A stretch of 64,000 nt of DNA from Caulobacteraceae bacterium. GTDB taxonomy: Bacteria > Pseudomonadota > Alphaproteobacteria > Caulobacterales > Caulobacteraceae. Within the stretch, counting starts at the first letter, position 1. Each line of letters begins with the position of its first letter. The stretch is from positions 1-64,000 of the forward strand of contig JAIEQC010000015.1 in the NCBI GenBank assembly GCA_019748055.1, in the 5' to 3' direction. The translations under genes and the position numbers were made by a program. Of this stretch, positions 1 to 7,892 are shown one piece after another. The notes under the pieces were generated by a model. That model was not told the origin of the DNA, made no database searches, and saw nothing but the letters and a program-made list of their open reading frames with translations.

Positions 1-75
1 AAACCATCGAGATGGGGGTCCCTTTTAGACGCCGATCACCCCCATAACGGGGTTCTTTTTGCACGCCGATCCACA

Positions 76-270
76 GTCAGTTGTGGCGTACAGCAGCACT
101 GCTCCAAGAAGCATCTGCATCGCTATCTGGCGGAGTTCGACTTCCGCTACTCCAACCGTTCGGCGACCGGCTGTGAGGATCAAGAGCGTGCGGTGCGCGC
201 GGTGCTGGGCGTCGTCGGCAAGCGCCTGACGTACCGCAGGCCTGATCCCGGGGCCGAAGCCGCCGCCTAG
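76..270 (+). pseudogene. IS1595/ISXO2-like transposase, C-terminal remnant
   Basis: An open frame without a start reads through HLHRYLAEFDFRY and GVVGKRLTYR to a stop at 268-270. This is the conserved C-terminal end of ISXO2-like DDE transposases of the IS1595 family. The catalytic N-terminal and central parts are missing. The coding signal fades to the left of about position 76, so only about 65 residues survive. No terminal inverted repeat is recognisable. The fragment is most simply a relic of an old insertion, and it supports reading the first 9 kb as accessory DNA. Family recognition rests on the motif, not on an alignment. Confidence 0.72.
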
Positions 271-310
271 CGGCAAGTGGCGTGGAGCCCGTTGGCGGAC
301 AAAACGCCAC

Positions 311-345
311 CGGAAAAACGAAAGGGCGCCCCCAAAAGGACGCCC
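311..345 (-). terminator. Intrinsic terminator downstream of the PemK-like gene
   Basis: On the minus strand an 8-bp stem (arms GGGCGTCC and GGGCGCCC at 338-345 and 324-331, one G:U pair) is followed by a T-rich tract at 311-323. It lies about 90 bases past the stop of the toxin gene, the only minus-strand gene that could use it. Confidence 0.55.
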
Positions 346-436
346 CTCGCCAGTCACTCCCTTGCGGGAAACGGACACCCATAGGGGGCCGCAGGTGTCA
401 TACATATAGACAACCACACCCGCGTTTTCAAACCGT

Positions 437-868
437 TTATGTTCCCCCGGGTTCCGGCAGCTTAGGCAACCACGCGAGCACCTTCGCCAAAATCTCGTTG
501 AACTCCGCCTCCGGCAAACGACGAATTCCGCCTCGATCTACCGACAGTCGGCTTGGAGCGACGGTGTAGAGATGGTTGCAGACGGCCCAGGTATCGCGCC
601 CGTCCAGCGAGACCGACAGCTTGTGAGCCCACTGCGCCGCCCCGCCTTCTTGCGGGTCGGTAGAGCAGGCCGCAACCAGACACGGACCATGCAGCCGGTT
701 CTTGTAGGATACGATTACGACAGGCCGGCGCTTCCACATTTCGGGAAGCTGAGCGTCAGGCCAGAAATCGCACCAGTAGATCTGGCGGATAGCCGGGGCG
801 GCCACAATCCGGGGCTCAACCCGAGGCGGCCTGTTGGCAGGCTCGTTCTTGATTTCTTCGTCAACCAT
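437..868 (-). CDS. PemK/MazF-family toxin-like endoribonuclease
   Basis: The product is 143 residues. Residues 30-70 carry the family pattern: YWCDF, then a basic stretch RRPVVIVS, then VAACST. A later CNHLYTVAPSRL block fits the C-terminal part of PemK/MazF-type mRNA interferases, which cleave RNA and are normally neutralised by a cognate antitoxin. An upstream in-frame start at 943 would add 25 residues. The ATG at 868 is preferred because the family core begins soon after it and a perfect palindrome lies just upstream (893-918). No antitoxin gene is recognisable on either side, so this may be an orphan, or the partner may be lost or too divergent to see. Confidence 0.7.
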   Translation of the reverse strand: MVDEEIKNEPANRPPRVEPRIVAAPAIRQIYWCDFWPDAQLPEMWKRRPVVIVSYKNRLHGPCLVAACSTDPQEGGAAQWAHKLSVSLDGRDTWAVCNHLYTVAPSRLSVDRGGIRRLPEAEFNEILAKVLAWLPKLPEPGGT

Positions 869-892
869 GGCCGCCTGAGATTCCCAAAGGGC

Positions 893-918
893 GGCGACGG
901 TGCTATAACACCGTCGCC
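893..918. promoter_or_regulatory. Perfect 10-bp inverted repeat upstream of the toxin gene
   Basis: Arms GGCGACGGTG and CACCGTCGCC (893-902 and 909-918) are exact complements around six AT-rich bases. On the minus strand the centre contains TATAGC, a plausible -10 element, although no good -35 is seen 17 bases upstream. It sits 25 bases before the toxin ATG at 868. That position suits an autoregulatory operator, but the arms could equally form an RNA hairpin in the leader. Confidence 0.45.
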
Positions 919-948
919 AGTTTGTTTGATCGAGTTGGCCCACCTTTA

Positions 949-984
949 GACCGCCAGCCCCCGCGAAGGGCTCGGCGGTCTTTC
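949..984 (+). terminator. Terminator-like hairpin without an assignable gene
   Basis: Arms GACCGCC (949-955) and GGCGGTC (974-980), extended inside by AGCCC/GGGCT, form a strong stem followed on the plus strand by TTTCT. No plus-strand gene ends just before it. It may be a leftover of a lost gene or may act on the minus-strand toxin leader. Confidence 0.4.
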
Positions 985-1130
985 TGTTAGCCCCTACCGC
1001 GTCCGTGGGCGTGACGCGGCATGAGCGACCCTCCTCTTCATCATCTTCGCCTCCATTGCCTAGAATCTCAGCCTCGCACGGCTTTGGTCATAACGCAACA
1101 GACAAGATGGTCATATGGAGGTCAAACGGG

Positions 1131-1159
1131 TTGCAAATGACCTTGGCCCGGTTTATAGC
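1131..1159 (+). promoter_or_regulatory. Sigma-70-type promoter for the gene at 1183
   Basis: TTGCAA (1131-1136) and TATAGC (1154-1159) are separated by exactly 17 bases. The -10 ends 23 bases before the ATG at 1183, which has a strong ribosome binding site (GGAGGAG). Spacing and position are ideal for a constitutive promoter with a very short leader. Confidence 0.6.
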
Positions 1160-1182
1160 GGCTCCATCAGGAGGAGCCCACG

Positions 1183-2001
1183 ATGACTGACAGCGCCCCG
1201 AAGCTCGCCGAAACGAAGCGCCCGAAAATGGGCCGTAGTCCATCGTACCCAAGCGTTGATCTCGCGACCGCCATCGAAAAGGCAAAGGCCCAGTACGACA
1301 TCGAGGGGAAGTACGCCGTACCCTTGCCCTCGGCGTTCAAGTCCTGGGGCTACAGCGACAAGAGCAGCGGTGGTCGGGACCTCCGGGCCTCACTTCGCTA
1401 CTTCGGTCTGATCACCGTCGAAGGCGACGGGGCCATGGCGAAAGTGAAGCTTACCGAAGACGCGCTCCGAGTCCTGCTAGACGGTCGCGAGGACCAGACG
1501 GAAAAGAAGGCGATCATCCGCCGCTTGGCCCTGAACCCCACGGCCCACAAAAAGCTATGGGCGAAATTTCCGGAGGGCATCAAATCGGAAGCCACCGCGG
1601 TCCACTATCTCGTCTTCGAAGAGAAGTTCAACACGGGGGCTGCCGAACAACTGATTGCCCAGTTTAAGGCAACGGCGGACTTTGCAGGCCTCTACCAGCC
1701 TGATACTATCGTGGTCATCAAAGACCCCGGTGGGGATGGTGACGACCATGTGTTTGCCGAGCCCGGCGGGGAAGACGAAGCCCGTCGCGACCGGCTGCCG
1801 CCGCCGCCCGCACCAAAAGGACAGGTAGCAGTCATGAGCGGCGAGCGAGTAGCGTTCACGGAAGAAAGCCAGCCGGGCCAATACCTCAAGCTCATTGCGA
1901 GCGGCGAGGTGGACGACATGATGCTGGAGGCCCTTGAGGACTTCGTGAAGCGCCAGCGCAAACGCTTGAAAGCGGTGACAACGCCGACCGTGCCAAACTA
2001 A
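1183..2001 (+). CDS. Uncharacterised 272-residue protein of the accessory region
   Basis: I do not recognise a named family. The first ~160 residues look like a compact folded region rich in charged helices (YPSVDLATAIEKAKAQY, then SLRYFGLITVEG, which resembles a winged-helix-type layout). A low-complexity linker rich in Gly, Asp and Pro follows near residues 185-210, and then a helical tail ending FVKRQRKRLKAV. A strong GGAGGAG ribosome binding site and a good promoter precede the ATG. The gene is followed at short distance by two small genes that overlap each other, so the three may form an operon. A DNA- or RNA-binding role would be a guess. Confidence 0.6.
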   Translation: MTDSAPKLAETKRPKMGRSPSYPSVDLATAIEKAKAQYDIEGKYAVPLPSAFKSWGYSDKSSGGRDLRASLRYFGLITVEGDGAMAKVKLTEDALRVLLDGREDQTEKKAIIRRLALNPTAHKKLWAKFPEGIKSEATAVHYLVFEEKFNTGAAEQLIAQFKATADFAGLYQPDTIVVIKDPGGDGDDHVFAEPGGEDEARRDRLPPPPAPKGQVAVMSGERVAFTEESQPGQYLKLIASGEVDDMMLEALEDFVKRQRKRLKAVTTPTVPN

Positions 2002-2028
2002 CAGGCGCTGCTGTGCTAGCATGGCGGA

Positions 2029-2172
2029 ATGACCGACCAACCCAAACCCCAGGCCGACAAGTTCCGCGACATGGCGCGCGAGCTTGAATGCGACGAGGAC
2101 GAAGCCGCCTTTGAGGACAAGGTGCGGAAGGTGGTGGCCGCGCCGAAGGCGGCGGGGGAGTCACAAGAGTGA
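2029..2172 (+). CDS. Small acidic hypothetical protein (47 residues)
   Basis: The ATG at 2029 opens a 47-codon frame with high third-position GC. The product contains KFRDMARELECDEDEAAFED, the acidic form typical of small conserved alphaproteobacterial hypotheticals. Its stop overlaps the GTG of the next gene by four bases (GTGA at 2169-2172), which indicates translational coupling. It starts 27 bases after the preceding gene. No function can be assigned from sequence; the coupling is the best evidence that it is translated. Confidence 0.55.
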   Translation: MTDQPKPQADKFRDMARELECDEDEAAFEDKVRKVVAAPKAAGESQE

Positions 2173-2450
2173 CCGCAGCCGACTTGTCGAAAGCCGTGCT
2201 GAATATCGGCATCGGGTTGGGAGCGGCGCTCGCGGGAATCGCGGCGCTGCTGGCCGCCCATTCCAGCTATCTACATTACCAAACGATGGGAGAGTCTTCG
2301 CTAGGCGGAGATTGGGTGATGCAAGTCAACGGCCTGAATGGCGAGGTAAGGGTTTGCTCCACCCGCTTTGGCTGCTCTCCACCTGTCACGCCGTCAGAAC
2401 CAAAGTCGAGCCTGCCCAATCGGCTTCCGCCAGTTTCCTCGGGTTTGTGA
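2169..2450 (+). CDS. Small single-pass membrane protein (93 residues)
   Basis: A GTG start is coupled to the upstream stop. The N-terminus has one strongly hydrophobic helix (about residues 10-30, IGIGLGAALAGIAALLA), followed by a hydrophilic tail of about 60 residues with two cysteines (VCSTRFGCS) that could form a disulfide if exported. There is no recognised domain. It is the last of three plus-strand genes in the accessory region and precedes the large phage-like gene by about 115 bases in which I see no gene. Confidence 0.5.
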   Translation: MTAADLSKAVLNIGIGLGAALAGIAALLAAHSSYLHYQTMGESSLGGDWVMQVNGLNGEVRVCSTRFGCSPPVTPSEPKSSLPNRLPPVSSGL

Positions 2451-2566
2451 ACTACGGATAAGGCTCCGAGAGACGGCCAGAACGAACAGAGACCGTGCGT
2501 CAACGCTCAGCCAAATGCGGCCCAAAGTGATCCCCGACGGCGAGTGAATCGCCGAGGGAGTCCTTG

Positions 2567-5500
2567 ATGACCAAAGACGACATGGCGATGGACGTGGATC
2601 CCGTCGCCCGTGCCGAGGCGCGCCGTTCGCAGGTGCTGGGGGTCGTGCCGAGCGCGCGCGTGACCAGCACCTATCGCAGCCCGGAGCGCAACCGCCGCGC
2701 CGGGGGCGTGCCGAACTCGCGCCACGTCGAGGGCAACGGCGTCGACTTCGTGTTCGACGGCATGGGCGCGCAGGACTTGCCGCGCCTGCGTGAGCAGTTT
2801 CGCGCGCAGGGCGCCGAGGACGTAGTCTGGGAGGGCGATCACTTCCACGTCGAGTGGCCGTCGGGCTCCGACCCCGTGACCGCCTCCACCCCCATGCAGG
2901 ATCCGACCGGCCGCGACTATCGCGTCGTGCGGACCCAGGCGCTGGCCCCCGAGGACACGCCCGAGAGCCTGCGCGCGCAGGGCTATGAGCTGGACCCCGT
3001 GCGGAACGTCTGGTTCCGCAATGTCCAGAACGACATCCCGCCCGCGCCCATGGACGAGGCGTACCAGCGCCGCGCCGAGGCGCGTGAGGATCAGGTGCTG
3101 GATCAGCGTCAGGCCGATCTGGAGAACCGCGTGGTCGCGGCCGGCATCCCCGGCGACGTGGCGGGCGCGGTGGCCAAGGACGTCGGCAAGGGCGTGTTTC
3201 TGGAGGGCGGGCAGGCCGTCCTGTCCGGCATCAAGCGCGGCGTGAACGAGTCGCTCGACCTGGTCGACGAGGTCGCGGACTGGATCGAGCGCGTCGTGCC
3301 GTCGACGATCCAGTGGGAAGGCTTCGACTTCGACCCCGACACGCCCATGCGGGTGCGCCTGACCACGCAGAACGATGCCGAGGCACGCATCCGCGAGGCG
3401 CAGGGCGGGAAGCTGTCGTTCTGGCAGCGTTTCGGCATGGGCCAGACCCGCATCCCCACGTCCGAGGCCGAGCGGCCGGAGACGGTGACGGGCCGCGTGA
3501 TCGAAGGCATCGGCCAGTTCGCCACGGGCTGGGTCGGCGGCGGGCAGGCCCTGCGCGGCTGGAAGGCGGCGACGCGCGGCCAGCAGATCGGCAAGGCGCT
3601 GGCGCAAGGCGCGCTGGCGGACTTCACGGCGTTCGACGGACAGGAAGCCCGGCTGTCGAACATTCTGGAACAGCACGCCCCCGAGGCCGTCGCGCCCGTG
3701 TTCAGCTATCTGGCCGCGCGCGAGGACGACCCGGAGCTGCTGGGCCGCGTCAAGAACGCGGTTGAGGGCGCCGGGCTGGGCGTGGCGACCGATCTCATCA
3801 TCAACGGCGTGCGGGCGCTGAAGGCTGGGCGCATGGCGCGGGACGAGGCGCGTGCGGCTGCGCAGGCCGAGGGCCTGCAGACCGATCCGACGCTGGCGGC
3901 GGAGGAGGTCGCGCGGCAGGGCGAGGAGCTGCAGGCGGCCGTCCGCGAGAGCCTGGGCAATCCCGAGGGGCCGAGGCTGCGGGTCAAGCCCGCAGGCGTC
4001 ACGCCGGCCGAGGCGCGCGGGCCGGGCGAGAATGTCTTCGACATCAACCTCGCCCGCATCGAGACGCCCGAGGACGTGCGGGCCGTCATCACCGGCATGG
4101 CCGACAAGTTCCGGCAGGACGTCGATCTGGCGCGCCGGGCGACGCGGTCGTGGGATCAGACCCGCGAGGCTTCGGGTCGCGTGGACTGGGTGCAGGCCAT
4201 GGCTGCGCGCCGCACCGGGCAGGCGCAGAACGCCGAGGAGGTGCTGGCCTTCCGGCAGGCGCTGAACGCCAGCGCGACCCGCGTTCTGGACCTCGCCCGC
4301 AAGGTCGAGGCGCCGGGCGCCACGCTGGCCGACCAGTACGCCTTCCGCCGGGCGACGAGCGTTCACGCCGCGATCCAGAACGAGTTCATGGGCGCGCGCG
4401 CCGAGGCGGGCCGGGCGCTGAACGCGTTCAAGATCCCGGCCGAGACGCCCGCGCAATACCTGCGCCAGGTCGACGACCTGATCCGCGACGCGGGCGCCAA
4501 CGGCACGGCGCGCGATCTGGCGCGACGCGTGCTGAAGGCGGCGGAGAAGGGCGATGCGCCGCTGAACGAGTTGCTGCGTCAGGGCTGGTCCGCTCGCACG
4601 CGCGAGATGGTCAAGCTGGTCTATACCAACGGCCTGCTGTCGGGCGTGGGGACGCCGGTCATCAACGTCGCCGGCAACGCGATGATGCTGGGCCTGAACC
4701 TGACGGCGCGCGCGATCAGCCCGCGGCTGGCCGGTGCGTTCGGCGGTCGGGCCTCGACCCAGATCGGTGAGGCGTCGGCCATGGCGCACGGCTATGCGCA
4801 GGCGATGCGCGACATGTTCCGGCTGAATCCGATGGAGGCCATGCAGCGCACGGCCGACAACGGCGGCCTGGTGCGCGACGGCCTGTTCCGCGGCATGGCC
4901 CCCGGCATCGACGACGCCGCGCCGCGCGGCCTGAACATGCGTGCCGAGCGGGAGGAAGCGGGCATGCGCGTGTCGCGTCCGCTGGGCGCCGCCGCATGGA
5001 ACGTCGCCGAGGACTCGCCGCTGGGCCGGGCGCTGGACCTGATGCAGATGCTGGTCGAGGCGCCGTCCAACTTCAACCAGTTGACCGACGACTTCTTCAA
5101 GGTCGTGGCGGCGCGGGGCGAGATGCACTCGCGCGCTTTCCGCGCCGTGACGGCCGAGGGGCTGGAGGGTGAGGCGGCGCGGGCGCGCTATGCCGACCTG
5201 ATTCAGAACCCGTCGGACGAGATTCTGGAAGCGGCCGAGCGCGAGATGCACGACCTCACGTTCACGCGTGAGACGCCCGGCATCGCCGCGATGTTCGGCG
5301 ATCTTCGTCGCCAGTTGGACTCGGTCGGCCCCTACCCTTTCGGCACGGTGATGATGCCGTTCCTGCGCACGCCCGCAAACCTCGTCTCGACCGGTCTTCG
5401 CTATTCGCCACTCGCCAAGTTCAGCAGCCGGTATCGCGCAGAGATTAGGGAGGGCGGGGCGACGGCCGAGATCGCCAAGGCCAAGGTCGCCCTCGGCTCC

Positions 5501-6514
5501 GTGCTGTGGTCGGTCTGGATGGGCATGGCCATGGACGGCGACCTGACCGGACGCGGCCCGTCGAACCGGGCGCAGCGCGAGGCCATGATGCGCACCGACG
5601 AGGAGAGCGGCGCGCAGTTCCAGCCGTACAGCGTCCGCATCGGCGAGCGGTGGTGGTCATTTGAGCGGCTGGACCCGCTGGGCCAGATGGCAGGCCTGAT
5701 CGCCGACGTGGCCGATCTGTTCAAGGCCGGCGACTGGGATACCGACCGCAACGTCGAGGTCGAGGAAATCGTCGCCCACGGCGTCCAGGCGATCGGCAAC
5801 GCCTTCTTCGACAAAACCAGCCTGCGAAGTGTGATCGAGGCCACCAGTGCATTGCTCGGCGGGCGAACCGACTTGGCTGAGCGGTTCCTGATGAGCCGGG
5901 CGTCGGCACATGTCCCCTATTCCTCCGCCCTGCGCATGACGCGCCGTGGTGAGGATCCGTACCTGCGCGAGACGTGGAACGTCGTCTCGGCCCTGCGCAA
6001 CGGCATCCCCGGCCTGAGCGACGACCTGCCGGTCCAGCGCGACCTGTGGGGTCGGCCGCGCAGCTATGAGACGGGCCTGGGCACGATCTACGACGCCATC
6101 GGGCTGGTCCAGACCAAGCGCACGGGCGGCGCCGCGATCGACATGGAGATCCTCGACAACGGCGTGACCGTGTCCATGCCGCAGCGGTCGATCCAGTTCG
6201 ACGGCGAGCGCATCAGCCTGCGCAACCGGCCGGACATCTATTCCGACTTCGTGCGCGAGGCGGGACAGCCGGCGTTCGAGCATCTGGAGGCCGTCGTCAC
6301 GGGCAACCACCCGGACAGCGAGTTTTACATCACCCTGCCGCCGGGCCCCGGCATCAAGACCGACGGTACTTGGGACCGCGGCGACTACATCCGCGACGTG
6401 GTCGATTCCTATCGCCGGGACGCCCGCCTCATCATCGCCGAGCGGTATCGTGAGGATCTGGCGGCCATGGCCGTCGAGCGGCAGCGTCGCCGCGAGGCGG
6501 TGCGCGGGTTCTGA
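2567..6514 (+). CDS. Large phage-like virion/ejection-type protein with N-terminal M15 peptidase domain
   Basis: The product is 1315 residues. Residues 30-98 match the D-Ala-D-Ala carboxypeptidase-like M15 fold: SRHVEGNGVDF supplies zinc ligands H53 and D60, and DHFHVEW supplies H94. The rest is mostly helical, with two blocks that recur in large proteins of podovirus-like phages: LLSGVGTPVINVAGN near residue 690, and YPFGTVMMPFLRTPANLV near 920, with LTDDFFK between them. Such proteins are usually internal virion or genome-ejection proteins, and a peptidoglycan hydrolase domain fits that role. The ATG at 2567 has GAGGGAG six bases upstream; an in-frame TTG lies just before it. No frameshift is seen. 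Other structural genes are absent nearby, so this looks like a surviving piece of a prophage. The exact family is inferred from motifs. Confidence 0.65.
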   Translation: MTKDDMAMDVDPVARAEARRSQVLGVVPSARVTSTYRSPERNRRAGGVPNSRHVEGNGVDFVFDGMGAQDLPRLREQFRAQGAEDVVWEGDHFHVEWPSGSDPVTASTPMQDPTGRDYRVVRTQALAPEDTPESLRAQGYELDPVRNVWFRNVQNDIPPAPMDEAYQRRAEAREDQVLDQRQADLENRVVAAGIPGDVAGAVAKDVGKGVFLEGGQAVLSGIKRGVNESLDLVDEVADWIERVVPSTIQWEGFDFDPDTPMRVRLTTQNDAEARIREAQGGKLSFWQRFGMGQTRIPTSEAERPETVTGRVIEGIGQFATGWVGGGQALRGWKAATRGQQIGKALAQGALADFTAFDGQEARLSNILEQHAPEAVAPVFSYLAAREDDPELLGRVKNAVEGAGLGVATDLIINGVRALKAGRMARDEARAAAQAEGLQTDPTLAAEEVARQGEELQAAVRESLGNPEGPRLRVKPAGVTPAEARGPGENVFDINLARIETPEDVRAVITGMADKFRQDVDLARRATRSWDQTREASGRVDWVQAMAARRTGQAQNAEEVLAFRQALNASATRVLDLARKVEAPGATLADQYAFRRATSVHAAIQNEFMGARAEAGRALNAFKIPAETPAQYLRQVDDLIRDAGANGTARDLARRVLKAAEKGDAPLNELLRQGWSARTREMVKLVYTNGLLSGVGTPVINVAGNAMMLGLNLTARAISPRLAGAFGGRASTQIGEASAMAHGYAQAMRDMFRLNPMEAMQRTADNGGLVRDGLFRGMAPGIDDAAPRGLNMRAEREEAGMRVSRPLGAAAWNVAEDSPLGRALDLMQMLVEAPSNFNQLTDDFFKVVAARGEMHSRAFRAVTAEGLEGEAARARYADLIQNPSDEILEAAEREMHDLTFTRETPGIAAMFGDLRRQLDSVGPYPFGTVMMPFLRTPANLVSTGLRYSPLAKFSSRYRAEIREGGATAEIAKAKVALGSVLWSVWMGMAMDGDLTGRGPSNRAQREAMMRTDEESGAQFQPYSVRIGERWWSFERLDPLGQMAGLIADVADLFKAGDWDTDRNVEVEEIVAHGVQAIGNAFFDKTSLRSVIEATSALLGGRTDLAERFLMSRASAHVPYSSALRMTRRGEDPYLRETWNVVSALRNGIPGLSDDLPVQRDLWGRPRSYETGLGTIYDAIGLVQTKRTGGAAIDMEILDNGVTVSMPQRSIQFDGERISLRNRPDIYSDFVREAGQPAFEHLEAVVTGNHPDSEFYITLPPGPGIKTDGTWDRGDYIRDVVDSYRRDARLIIAERYREDLAAMAVERQRRREAVRGF

Positions 6515-6553
6515 AACTTCGCCGTTAGGCGTCGGCTGTGCTAGCCTTCCAGC

Positions 6554-6775
6554 ATGCCGAAAGATTTCGCCGTCAAACGCGCTGCCTTCGTCTGCCTAGT
6601 CGCTGTCAGTCTCGCCGGGTGTGAGGCCGGGCTGAACGAGCGACAGCAGGATGAGGCGGCCGACGTCGCGCATGATGTCGCGCGAGATGCGATCGATGGC
6701 TCTGGTCGGATAGCTGAGCTCGAAGCCCGAATCGAGGTGCTCGAAGCGCGAATGGACGAGCAGGAAGTCTACTAA
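6554..6775 (+). CDS. Small lipoprotein with coiled-coil tail
   Basis: The product is 73 residues. A signal sequence ends in the lipobox LAGC, with the lipidated cysteine at residue 23. The mature part is charged and heptad-like (IAELEARIEVLEARMDEQ), predicting a short coiled coil. It lies 39 bases after the large phage-like gene and on the same strand, so it may belong to the same phage late region, perhaps as an outer-membrane-anchored lysis or superinfection factor. That role is inferred; no specific family is recognised. Confidence 0.6.
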   Translation: MPKDFAVKRAAFVCLVAVSLAGCEAGLNERQQDEAADVAHDVARDAIDGSGRIAELEARIEVLEARMDEQEVY

Positions 6776-6910
6776 GACAATGGTGAGCGCCGCTTCGCAG
6801 CAGGTGAGCTGACGCCCATCACCGGCAAGGCCGGCCGCTTGGCACCAATGGCGACCATTGGGGAGCGGAAACGAAGCGGCAGCTGGTCAAGGCCAAGGCC
6901 TCCCAGCCCC

Positions 6911-7025
6911 TCAATAGATCCCGAGCCAGTCCCGCGCCGACCAGAGAAGGATAAGGGCGAATGTCCCGACGCCGGTGACGCCAAAGGGCTGCGATCATGA
7001 CCAGCTCGCCGAGGTCGCGCTTCAT
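6911..7025 (-). pseudogene. Frameshifted ~37-residue membrane microprotein
   Basis: An ATG at 7025 overlaps the stop of the nucleotidyltransferase gene (ATGA) and reads MKRDLGELVMIAA. A +1 frame change then continues with FGVTGVGTFALILLWS to a stop at 6911-6913. Deleting one C in a CCC run would join the two parts into a single hydrophobic-helix protein of 37 residues. Both halves use GC-rich third positions. The join is my reconstruction. The intact first frame also runs on, but without membrane or coding character. Confidence 0.35.
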
Positions 7026-7342
7026 GGCCAGAGCTGGATGCCATCTCGGGCGACCGCCGGCGCGACCACGTCGACTGCAAACTGCAGGGGTTCGATCTGA
7101 ACGGTTCGGCCCAGCCGCGCTTCAAGTCGCGGCACGGCTTCGGACTTGATGGTCGAGTAGGTCGAAAACGGTCCGAGCCGTCCGTCGGCCTGGGTCACGA
7201 TCGCTAGGTCAACGTCGCTCCCGGCCCCCGCTTCGCCACGGGCGAAGCTGCCGAACAGGTGAACCTCCGTCAGCAAGGGTTCGCCCGCCGCCCATTCCCG
7301 GACGGCGGCCCGGATGTCTTCGACGCTCAGCTCGGGGGACAT
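7022..7342 (-). CDS. MNT-type nucleotidyltransferase domain protein
   Basis: The product is 106 residues, about the length of minimal nucleotidyltransferases. The hallmark GSFARGEAGAGSDVDLAIV lies at residues 31-49, with the metal-binding aspartates at about D43 and D45. Such proteins (MntA-like) usually transfer AMP to a partner HEPN toxin and act as its antitoxin. No HEPN gene is seen adjacent; the coupled downstream frame is only a broken membrane microprotein. The upstream ATG at 7387 would add 15 residues with no domain support, so 7342 is chosen. It is an accessory gene running opposite to its phage-like neighbours. Confidence 0.75.
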   Translation of the reverse strand: MSPELSVEDIRAAVREWAAGEPLLTEVHLFGSFARGEAGAGSDVDLAIVTQADGRLGPFSTYSTIKSEAVPRLEARLGRTVQIEPLQFAVDVVAPAVARDGIQLWP

Positions 7343-7401
7343 GGCCCCACCCTGACACGCGCGAACCCAGTTCGCATCCCCTCCCAATCTGGAAACCTCT
7401 C

Positions 7402-7590
7402 ATGTCCGTCGCCGCCTGGCGCGCTGAGGCCGACCGCCTGAAGGCCGAGGGCGAGGCGGCGCTGGCGCGCGCCCGGGCCGAGACCCGCTCGGCCGACCGG
7501 CGCGCCGGCCGGATCCTGGCGGCCGAGCCCCGCGCCGGGGAGGACCGCTGCGCCGCCGCCGACCGCCTGAGCCTGGAGACCGTGCGATGA
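7402..7590 (+). CDS. Spanin-like (Rz-type) periplasmic fragment without membrane anchor
   Basis: The product is 62 residues, highly charged and helical (WRAEADRLKAEGEAALARAR). It overlaps the next lipoprotein gene by four bases (ATGA), the standard layout of phage i-spanin/o-spanin pairs. A working i-spanin needs an N-terminal membrane helix, and none is present here. Either the start lies in lost DNA, the protein is truncated, or it has another role. Identification rests on context and composition. Confidence 0.45.
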   Translation: MSVAAWRAEADRLKAEGEAALARARAETRSADRRAGRILAAEPRAGEDRCAAADRLSLETVR

Positions 7591-7883
7591 CCGCCCTGCG
7601 CCTGATCCTGTTCGTCCTGGCCTTCCTGCTGGCCGCGTGCGGCGGCGAGCGCCCGCCGATCGAGCCGATCGTGAAGACGGTGCGGGTCGAGGTGCCCGTA
7701 CCCGTGCCGTGCGCCCCGGCCGTGGGGCCCCGGCCCGACTATCCCGACGGCGACGACGAGGTCAGGGCCGCGCCGGACCTGCTGGAACGGGTGAAGCTGC
7801 TGCTGGCGGGACGGGAGATGCGTCGGGCGCGGGAGGCGGAGCTGGAGGCGGCGGTGGCGGGGTGTGGGGCGCGGCCGGAGTAA
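7587..7883 (+). CDS. Rz1/o-spanin-like lipoprotein
   Basis: The product is 98 residues. The signal peptide ends in the lipobox LLAAC (cysteine near residue 18). A proline/valine-rich stretch (VKTVRVEVPVPVPC) and a helical charged C-terminus follow. This is the look of phage outer-membrane spanin lipoproteins, which act with an inner-membrane spanin to fuse envelope membranes at lysis. Coupling by ATGA to the preceding charged ORF supports this. The family is weakly conserved, so the call is by architecture. Confidence 0.5.
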   Translation: MTALRLILFVLAFLLAACGGERPPIEPIVKTVRVEVPVPVPCAPAVGPRPDYPDGDDEVRAAPDLLERVKLLLAGREMRRAREAELEAAVAGCGARPE

Positions 7884-7892
7884 GGCGACACG

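Noticed and set aside
2507-5251. Long minus-strand open frame opposite the phage-like gene
   Set aside because: Its product is Arg/His/Leu-rich low-complexity sequence typical of antisense frames in GC-rich genes, while the plus strand has recognisable motifs.
7022-7342. HEPN/MNT toxin-antitoxin system
   Set aside because: The MNT half is present but no HEPN gene (RxxxxH motif) is seen on either side.
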